The notes below the pieces were generated by a model that had not been told where the DNA came from, did not search any database, and saw only the letters and a list, made by a program, of their open reading frames with translations. A DNA stretch of 15,221 nucleotides from Alphaproteobacteria bacterium (GTDB lineage: Bacteria > Pseudomonadota > Alphaproteobacteria > Acetobacterales > Acetobacteraceae), in NCBI GenBank assembly GCA_013298245.1, contig JAAFHD010000036.1:1-15221 (forward strand). Reading direction: 5' to 3'. Of this stretch, positions 6,590 through 11,593 are shown one piece after another. Numbering within the stretch: position 1 is the first letter of the stretch; the number at the start of each line of letters is the position of its first letter. The position numbers were made by a program, and so were the translations under genes.

Positions 6590-7335
6590 GTTTCGTGTTG
6601 GAAGAGTTGCTGGCGGTGACGATTGCGCGGTTGATCCGCGACCCGGCAGCGCCGCCGGCGCGGCATATCGCGGTGGGTGCGGCATCGCCCATCCCGGCGG
6701 CCGCGTGTTGGCTGGTGGCCAAGCAGGGCGCGCCCGTGCGGCTGTCCTTGCTGCATAAGCGCAGCGGCAATCCCTTCACCGAGGGCACGCGCGAGTTGTT
6801 CGACCTGACGGGCCAGGGGCGGATTGACCTGTTCTTCTTGGGCGGCGGCGAAATTGATGGCGCCGCGAATTTGAACCTGATCGGCACCGGCGAATGGCCA
6901 GGCACCGGCGTGCGCTTCCCCGGCAGTTTCGGCAGTGCGTTCATGTACATGATGACCAACCGCACCATCCTGTTCCGCGAGGAGCATTCACCGCGCGTGT
7001 TGGTGGACCGCGTGGCGCATATCTCGGCGCCGGGCGTTTCTGCGCCGGGCGTGTTCCGGCGCGGGCATGCGCAGGCGTTGGTGACGGGGCGGTGTGTGTT
7101 TCGCTTCCATCCTGAGCGGGCGCGGTTTTCGCTGGAGAGCCTGCATCCGGGCGAAAGCGTGGATGCCATCCGCGCCGCGACCGGCTTTGATTTCGACGCC
7201 GCCGACGACGTGCCGCAAACCACCGCGCCAACCGACGCTGAACTGGCGCTGCTGCGCGGCGTGGTGTGCGACGAGATGCGCGAAACCTATCCCGAATTCT
7301 GTGCCCGCGTGTTCAACAGAAAGTCCGCCGCATGA
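6586..7335 (+). CDS. Class I CoA-transferase-like beta subunit, catalytic Glu apparently missing
   Basis: The 249-residue partner of the preceding subunit. The beta fold shows HIAVGAASPIPAAAC, FFLGGGEIDGAANLN (about 83-97), FPGSFGSAFMYM and a hydrophobic-basic strand ending TNRTILF. In active class I CoA-transferases the glutamate that forms the thioester sits at an (I/F)xExG-like turn, near residue 54 in glutaconate CoA-transferase. Here the matching stretch reads LSLLHKRSGNP (53-63), with Lys58 and Arg59 where Glu is expected and no acidic residue until Glu66. That suggests it is not a standard transferase; IpdAB, which from memory also lacks this Glu, is a precedent. The alignment was made by eye. 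The ATG at 6586 overlaps the upstream stop by four bases, so translation is probably coupled. Confidence 0.82.
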   Translation: MSFVLEELLAVTIARLIRDPAAPPARHIAVGAASPIPAAACWLVAKQGAPVRLSLLHKRSGNPFTEGTRELFDLTGQGRIDLFFLGGGEIDGAANLNLIGTGEWPGTGVRFPGSFGSAFMYMMTNRTILFREEHSPRVLVDRVAHISAPGVSAPGVFRRGHAQALVTGRCVFRFHPERARFSLESLHPGESVDAIRAATGFDFDAADDVPQTTAPTDAELALLRGVVCDEMRETYPEFCARVFNRKSAA

Positions 7336-8567
7336 CCGACGCCATCCCCATGCTCGAAGGCAAGGGCCTCGCCAAATCCGCAGGCGCCCTGGCGGGCCTC
7401 AAGGTCATCGACCTGACGCGCGTCCTGGGCGGCCCTTACTGCACCATGATCCTCTCGGATCACGGCGCCGAGGTCATCAAGCTGGAACCGCCGCAGGGCG
7501 ACGAAGTGCGCGACTGGGGCCCCCCGTTCCACGAGGGCGATGCCAGCTACTACATCGGCGTCAACCGCAACAAGAAATCCGTGGGCCTCGACCTCGGCAA
7601 GCCGGAAGGCCGCCAGGTGCTGATGCGCCTGCTGGAAGACGCCGATGTACTGGTCGAAAACTTCAAGCCAGGCAGCATGGAAAAATGGGGCCTGGGCTAT
7701 GAGGACGTGCTGGCCAAACGCTTCCCCCGCCTGATCCATTGCCGCGTCTCCGGCTTCGGCGCGACCGGCCCTTATGGCGGCGCGCCGGGCTATGACGCGA
7801 TCGTGCAGGCGGTGGTGGGGCTGATGTCCACCAACGGCACCGCGACCTCCGGCCCCACGCGGCTTGGCACGCCGATGGTCGATATCGGCACCGGCCTTTA
7901 CTCCGCCATCGCCATCCTGATGGCGGTGCATGAACGCACCACCTCAGGCCTTGGCCAATACCTGGACATGACGCTGCACGACTGCGGCATGGCGCTGATG
8001 CACCCGCATGCCGCGAACCATCTGCTGAACGGCAAGCGCCCGGTGGCCACCGGCAATCCGCATCCCAACCTGGCGCCCTATTCCACCTTCCGCACGCGCA
8101 CCTGCGACATCTTCATGGGTGTGGGCATTGACGGCGCCTTCCGCAAGCTGTGCGAATTCCTGGGCATGCCGGAAGTCGCCGCCGACGCACGCTTCGCCAC
8201 CAACGGCGCGCGCGTGGTCAACCGCGAAGCACTGACCGAATTGCTCGACGCACGCTTCGCCGATGAAGACGGCTTCGAGCTCTGCCCGCGCATGCTGGCC
8301 GCAGGCCTGCCCGCCGGGCCGGTCACGCATGTCGACCAGGCGCTCGCCGCCCCCCACACCGCGCACCGCGAAATGGTGACGGAACTGGGCTGGTTCCGCG
8401 GCCTTGGCACGCCCATCAAGATGTCGCGCACGCCTGGCGGCACGCGGCGCGAACCGCCGCGCTTCGGGCAGGACACCGCGGCGGTGCTGGCCCAGCACGG
8501 CTTCACGACCGACGAGATTCAGAAGCTGCGCGACGGCGGCGTGGTGATGGAAGCGCGCCGAAAATGA
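7332..8567 (+). CDS. CaiB/BaiF family class III CoA-transferase
   Basis: A 411-residue class III CoA-transferase, cytoplasmic, that moves CoA between acyl-CoA and a free acid through an aspartyl thioester. After a short N-terminal tail the core starts ALAGLKVIDLTRVLGGPYC, then GAEVIKLEPPQGDEVRDWG, NRNKKSVGLDL, VLVENFKPG and CRVSGFGATGPYGGAPGYD. The catalytic aspartate is Asp184 in GTPMVDIGTGLYSA, in the position of the family's active-site Asp. Length and motif order are standard, so activity is likely. The start is the ATG of an ATGA overlap with the beta-subunit stop; there is only weak Shine-Dalgarno-like sequence, consistent with coupled translation. From here on, codons end more often in C than in the two preceding genes. 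The substrate acid is unknown. Confidence 0.95.
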   Translation: MTDAIPMLEGKGLAKSAGALAGLKVIDLTRVLGGPYCTMILSDHGAEVIKLEPPQGDEVRDWGPPFHEGDASYYIGVNRNKKSVGLDLGKPEGRQVLMRLLEDADVLVENFKPGSMEKWGLGYEDVLAKRFPRLIHCRVSGFGATGPYGGAPGYDAIVQAVVGLMSTNGTATSGPTRLGTPMVDIGTGLYSAIAILMAVHERTTSGLGQYLDMTLHDCGMALMHPHAANHLLNGKRPVATGNPHPNLAPYSTFRTRTCDIFMGVGIDGAFRKLCEFLGMPEVAADARFATNGARVVNREALTELLDARFADEDGFELCPRMLAAGLPAGPVTHVDQALAAPHTAHREMVTELGWFRGLGTPIKMSRTPGGTRREPPRFGQDTAAVLAQHGFTTDEIQKLRDGGVVMEARRK

Positions 8568-9004
8568 TCCGCCCCGCCCTCCCCTCGGACTGGCCGCAAT
8601 GGCTGCCGCTGTGGGAGGGCTACAACGCCTTCTACGGCCGCCCGGCCTTCGACCCCGCGATCACGCGCGCCACCTGGGCCGGCTTCCACGACCCGGCCGA
8701 ACCGATGCACGCGCTGGTCTTCGAACAGGGCGGCGCGTTGCTGGGCCTGGCGCACGCCATCTTCCACCGCAGCACCACGCAGCCCACGCCGAACTGCTAC
8801 CTGCAGGACCTGTTCACGCTGCAAGCCGCACGCGGCCAGGGCATCGGCCGCGCGCTGATGCACGCAGTGTTCGACCTGGCGCGCGCGGCCGGCAGCCGCC
8901 GCGTCTATTGGCAGACGCACCAGGCCAACCCCGGGCGTGCATTATACGACCGGATGGGCGAGCATCGCGGCTCCATCGTCTATGTGAAGGACCTCCCGGC
9001 GTGA
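8564..9004 (+). CDS. GNAT family N-acetyltransferase
   Basis: A compact 146-residue single-domain acetyltransferase. It starts IRPALPSDWPQWLPLWEGY, has a central strand with CYLQDLFTL, and carries the acetyl-CoA loop ARGQGIGRAL (89-98), followed by VYWQTHQANPGRALYDRMG, which is the usual C-terminal strand and helix. It should acetylate a small amine or a protein in the cytoplasm; the substrate cannot be predicted. The ATG at 8564 forms a four-base ATGA overlap with the CaiB gene, and its own stop forms a GTGA overlap with the RidA gene. It is not similar in detail to the tandem GNAT gene across the divergent promoter region. Confidence 0.92.
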   Translation: MIRPALPSDWPQWLPLWEGYNAFYGRPAFDPAITRATWAGFHDPAEPMHALVFEQGGALLGLAHAIFHRSTTQPTPNCYLQDLFTLQAARGQGIGRALMHAVFDLARAAGSRRVYWQTHQANPGRALYDRMGEHRGSIVYVKDLPA

Positions 9005-9375
9005 TCGAATTCCTCCACCCGCCAGAGCCCGGATCGCCCCGCCCCTTCAGCCGCGTCGCCAAGGCCGCGGGGCTGGTTTTCGTCTCGGGCCATTCCGCAC
9101 CGCATGACCCCTCGCGCGGCATCCATCGCGGCGAAACAGCAGCCGAGGAAACGCGCAACGCGCTGCACCACATCGCGTCGTTGCTCACCGAAGCCGGCTC
9201 GTCCCTCGACCGCGTCGTGCAGGTGACGATGCTCATCACCGATCGCGCCGACTACGCCGAATGCAACGCCGAATATGTGCGGCACTTCCCCGCCGGCCTG
9301 CCCGCGCGCCACACCGCGCTGTTCGGCGTGCCGACCGAGGCGCGGGTGGGCTTCGCGTGCACGGCACTCGCATGA
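9001..9375 (+). CDS. RidA (YjgF/YER057c/UK114) family protein
   Basis: A 124-residue RidA-fold protein. RidA enzymes hydrolyse reactive enamines and imines, such as 2-aminoacrylate, to ketoacids, usually as trimers. Visible: PFSRVAKAAGLVFVSGHSA with the pocket serine, ETAAEETRNALHHIASLL, AGSSLDRVVQVTMLI, ECNAEYVRHF with the asparagine, and PARHTA with Arg103, the equivalent of the carboxylate-binding Arg105. The usual C-terminal VEIEAIA is replaced by VGFACTALA, so the acidic residue equivalent to Glu120 is missing, and the tyrosine near the N-terminus is Phe. It may therefore bind a carboxylate but act differently from RidA proper. The start is GTG in a GTGA overlap with the GNAT stop; the only frame that matches the family begins here. 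Confidence 0.88.
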   Translation: MIEFLHPPEPGSPRPFSRVAKAAGLVFVSGHSAPHDPSRGIHRGETAAEETRNALHHIASLLTEAGSSLDRVVQVTMLITDRADYAECNAEYVRHFPAGLPARHTALFGVPTEARVGFACTALA

Positions 9376-9926
9376 CCACCTGGCTCGCCCAGCGCTGGGT
9401 CACGGGCGCGCTGTTCATGGCCGCCGCCCTGCTGGCCCTGGTGCCTTTGCTGCGCGAAGCCTGGCCGGCCTGGGTCGTGCTGATCTTCCTGCACTCGCCC
9501 GCCTACATGCTGCACCAGGTGGAGGAACACAGCGCCGACCGCTTCCGCCAATTCGTGAACAACGTGATGTTCCATGGCCGCGATGCACTGACCACGCCCG
9601 ATGTGCTGGTCATCAACCTGCCGCTGGTCTGGGGCACCAACCTCTTCGCGCTGTATGCCGGGCTGTGGTGGGGGCCGGGCTGGGCGCTGGTGGCGCCGTG
9701 GGTGGTGCTGGTCAACGGCATCACGCATATCGCGGCCACCGTGAAGCTGCGGCGGGCCAATCCTGGCGTGTACAGTTCCGTGCTGCTGTTCCTGCCGCTG
9801 GCGGTGATCACGCTCATGGTCGTGCCGGCGGGATTGGGTGCGCATGTCGCGGCCGTGGCGGCGGCACTTGTGCTGCATGCCGGGATTGTCGCCCTGGCCT
9901 TCTGGCGCGCAAGGCGCGCGACGTGA
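9372..9926 (+). CDS. HXXEE domain integral membrane protein
   Basis: A 184-residue membrane protein with about five or six hydrophobic segments (about 9-27, 31-47, 78-100, 102-123, 136-154, 158-177). At the end of the second segment it has HQVEEH (48-53), the HXXEE motif that names the family; a second histidine sits in NGITH (119). A His-Glu-Glu-His cluster at the membrane edge, plus later His119 and His169, would suit metal binding, which is inference. The family has no established function. The ATG at 9372 overlaps the RidA stop by four bases, and its stop overlaps the next gene's GTG by four. It is the only membrane protein in the run, so it could be a membrane enzyme or transporter-like component of the same pathway. 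Confidence 0.85.
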   Translation: MTTWLAQRWVTGALFMAAALLALVPLLREAWPAWVVLIFLHSPAYMLHQVEEHSADRFRQFVNNVMFHGRDALTTPDVLVINLPLVWGTNLFALYAGLWWGPGWALVAPWVVLVNGITHIAATVKLRRANPGVYSSVLLFLPLAVITLMVVPAGLGAHVAAVAAALVLHAGIVALAFWRARRAT

Positions 9927-10282
9927 TCAAGGGTGCCGCCACCATCTTCGCGGTGCGCGACATGGCGGCCGCCTTGGCCTTCTACCGCGACGGGCTGGGG
10001 TTCAAGGTCAGCTTCGAATGGGGCACGCCCACATCCTATGCCTGCCTGTGCCGCGATGATGTGGATTTGCACCTGGTCGCGGGTTCCGCACGCGCGCCGG
10101 GCCAGGGCGCCATCTGCCTTTTCGTGCGTGACGTGGATGCGCTGCACGCCGAATGGTCCGCGCGTGGCGTGGCGTTGCCGCAAGCGCCCGCCGACCGTGA
10201 CTACGGCATGCGCGACTTCATGCTGACCGACCCGGATGGCAATGAAATCAGCGCCGGCCAGGCAGTCGCGGGCGCGGCATAA
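9923..10282 (+). CDS. VOC superfamily (glyoxalase/bleomycin-resistance-like) protein
   Basis: A 119-residue single vicinal-oxygen-chelate protein. The first beta-alpha-beta module starts AATIFAVRDMAAALAFYRDGLGF and ends DDVDLHLV; the second is AICLFVRDVDALHAEW and ends FMLTDPDGNEIS. His50 and Glu108 sit where VOC enzymes place two metal ligands; the first-strand position that often holds His is not one here (TIFAV), so the site may be incomplete, as in bleomycin-binding relatives. Members may be dioxygenases, isomerases, lyases or simple binding proteins, so no reaction is claimed. The GTG start is set by a GTGA overlap with the HXXEE stop. It is the last gene of the run, and its TAA lies in the loop of a GC-rich hairpin. 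Confidence 0.88.
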   Translation: MIKGAATIFAVRDMAAALAFYRDGLGFKVSFEWGTPTSYACLCRDDVDLHLVAGSARAPGQGAICLFVRDVDALHAEWSARGVALPQAPADRDYGMRDFMLTDPDGNEISAGQAVAGAA

Positions 10283-10294
10283 AACCGCGCCCGC
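10268..10294 (+). terminator. GC-only hairpin at the end of the seven-gene run
   Basis: GCGGGCGCGG (10268-10277) pairs perfectly with CCGCGCCCGC (10285-10294). The seven-base loop CATAAAA contains the VOC gene's TAA stop. It lies between converging genes and could end transcription both ways; the right side is not followed by a T-run, so it may instead mainly protect the mRNA end. Confidence 0.55.
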
Positions 10295-10300
10295 CGCATA

Positions 10301-10519
10301 TCACCGCCGGCGCGAAGACGGCGCCGTCACCGCGCCGCCCACGGCACCCACCGCGCCGCCGACAACCGCACCCGTCGCCAGACTGCCGCCGGTCAAAGCC
10401 GCCGCGCCCGCACCGACACCGGCGCCGATCAGGCCGCCGCTGACAGCGCGTTCACCCGGGCGCTGGCCGCAGCCCGCCAGGCCAATCGCCAGTACACCGA
10501 CGAGAAGAATTGCACGCAT
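10301..10519 (-). CDS. Small glycine-zipper lipoprotein
   Basis: A 72-residue protein with a lipoprotein signal peptide: MRAILLVGVLAIG followed by the lipobox LAGC, so Cys17 would be lipidated and the mature protein anchored in a membrane facing the periplasm. The mature part is a glycine zipper (about residues 28-64, repeated GxxxG/GxxGG spacing as in GGLIGAGVGAG and GGAVGAVGG), ending in a basic SSRRR tail. Such small proteins resemble the Rickettsia 17-kDa antigen/OsmB-like glycine-zipper groups, thought to insert in or stabilise the envelope; that role is inference. The start at 10519 is set by a Shine-Dalgarno seven bases upstream; an in-frame codon at 10540 would wrongly place residues before the signal peptide. 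It converges on the VOC gene. Confidence 0.82.
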   Translation of the reverse strand: MRAILLVGVLAIGLAGCGQRPGERAVSGGLIGAGVGAGAAALTGGSLATGAVVGGAVGAVGGAVTAPSSRRR

Positions 10520-10526
10520 ATTGGTT

Positions 10527-10534
10527 CCTCCTTT
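10527..10534 (-). promoter_or_regulatory. Shine-Dalgarno deciding the lipoprotein start
   Basis: On the minus strand this reads AAAGGAGG, seven bases before the ATG at 10519. It rules out the longer frame that starts at 10540. Confidence 0.85.
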
Positions 10535-10546
10535 GAACACCTGAAC

Positions 10547-10567
10547 ATTCTACCCGGATTCGGGCAG
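10547..10567 (-). promoter_or_regulatory. Possible -10 box and small hairpin between oxidoreductase and lipoprotein genes
   Basis: On the minus strand TAGAAT (10547-10552) matches five of six -10 positions and sits 27 bases before the lipoprotein ATG, but no good -35 is seen 16-18 bases upstream. Just before and overlapping it, CTGCCCG and CGGGTAG (10550-10567) form a seven-pair stem with one G-U around AATC, which could be a weak terminator after the oxidoreductase gene. Both uses cannot be optimal at once. Confidence 0.3.
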
Positions 10568-10581
10568 CGATGTGGCGCCTG

Positions 10582-11511
10582 TTACGCAGTGGCGATCGCC
10601 GCCTCCACCCGCAACGCAACCGACAATGCGGCACGACCGGCGGCGCCATCCACCGCAGGCGGCTCGCCGCTGCGGACGGCGTGCAGGAAGGCGGCGTGTT
10701 GCGCCTCCAGGCTGTCATGGTCGGTCCAGCTGCGCAGGTCACGGCCCCAGCCGGGCATGTGTTCGGCGGGCTCGGCGCCGCCCGGGCGCAGCGCGGCCAA
10801 TTCACGCGCCAGGAAATCAACGCGCACTTCTCCGCCGTCACCCAGCAGTCGCAGGCGGCGTTCCATGGCCACCGCGACGCGGCTAGCGGTCAGTTCCGCC
10901 TGCATGCCATTGGCGAAGCGCAGTTGCGCCACCGCATAATCCGGGTGCGGTGACATCACGGCGCGGCCCACGGCGCGCACCTCCACCGGCTCCGCGCCCG
11001 CCAGGCTCAGCACCAGGTCGATGTCGTGGATCATCAGGTCCAGCACCACCGACACATCCAGGCTGCGCGGGCGGAAGGGTGCGACGCGCGTCGCCTGCAT
11101 GGCGCGGGGCGTGAAGCCCGCCAATTCCGCGCGCAGTGTGCGGATCGCGGCCGAATGGCGTTCGATATGCCCGACTTGCAGCACGCGGCCCTGCGCGGCT
11201 GCGATCAGGGCGTCGGCCTGTTCCAGCGTCGCGGCGATGGGTTTTTCCATGAACAGGTGCCGCCCGGCGGCCAGCACGCGCAGCCCGATATCCAGGTGAA
11301 ACCGCGTGGGTGCCGCCACCACCACCGCATCGGATGCCGCGATCAGCGAGTCGAGCGGCATGGCGGCGCAGCCCGCTTCACCCGCCACCTGCGCGGCCCG
11401 CGCGGCATCCGCATCATGCAAGCCGGACAGCGCGCCGATTCCGGCCAGTTTCAGCGCGTGAAACCGCCCGAAATGGCCCGCGCCGACGACGCCCACGCGC
11501 AAGGCTTGCAT
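10582..11511 (-). CDS. Gfo/Idh/MocA family NAD(P)-dependent oxidoreductase
   Basis: A 309-residue sugar-type dehydrogenase. The Rossmann start is RVGVVGAGHFGRFHA with the GxGxxG glycines at 10-15, the nucleotide domain ends in the MEKP signature (Glu89-Lys90-Pro91), followed by LQVGHIERHSAA, and the catalytic region has VLDLMIHDIDL with His162 and Asp163. The VGHIER stretch resembles GnnA-type UDP-GlcNAc 3-dehydrogenases, which help make amide-linked lipid A, but no gnnB or lpx gene is nearby, so that is only a suggestion. I chose the ATG at 11511 because GGAGAG (minus strand, 11516-11521) precedes it by four bases; a TTG at 11568 would add an unrelated tail. It is divergent from secDF across 82 bases and lies 62 bases before the lipoprotein gene on the same strand. 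Confidence 0.9.
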   Translation of the reverse strand: MQALRVGVVGAGHFGRFHALKLAGIGALSGLHDADAARAAQVAGEAGCAAMPLDSLIAASDAVVVAAPTRFHLDIGLRVLAAGRHLFMEKPIAATLEQADALIAAAQGRVLQVGHIERHSAAIRTLRAELAGFTPRAMQATRVAPFRPRSLDVSVVLDLMIHDIDLVLSLAGAEPVEVRAVGRAVMSPHPDYAVAQLRFANGMQAELTASRVAVAMERRLRLLGDGGEVRVDFLARELAALRPGGAEPAEHMPGWGRDLRSWTDHDSLEAQHAAFLHAVRSGEPPAVDGAAGRAALSVALRVEAAIATA

Positions 11512-11593
11512 CCCACTCTCCACAGAAGCATGTTCCGCCCGCTTCGGCCGCCCATGGGTGGTCGTCAACCCCGCTCAGGAACGCTTGCCCGCC
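11512..11593. promoter_or_regulatory. Divergent region between oxidoreductase gene and secDF
   Basis: This 82-base gap must serve both genes. I see no clear -35/-10 pair on either strand. A quasi-palindrome centred on CCCATGGG (11548-11561, one mismatch per half) is the only symmetric element and may be an operator or chance. AGGAA (11577-11581) is a weak, rather distant ribosome binding site for secDF. Confidence 0.3.

Noticed and set aside
5714..6685. Upstream extension of the tandem GNAT frame by about 324 codons
   Set aside because: Antisense to the CoA-transferase alpha gene and rich in Arg/His; the GNAT domain starts at the ATG at 5713.
5771..10282. Reading the run as a defence or toxin-antitoxin system
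   Set aside because: The GNAT partner is not an RHH/Xre-type antitoxin pair, and the other products are metabolic families; no nuclease, ATPase or reverse transcriptase is present.
10236..10544. Plus-strand 102-codon frame rich in Pro and Ala
   Set aside because: It is the complement of the glycine-zipper lipoprotein gene; Gly/Ala codons read backwards give Pro/Ala/Arg.
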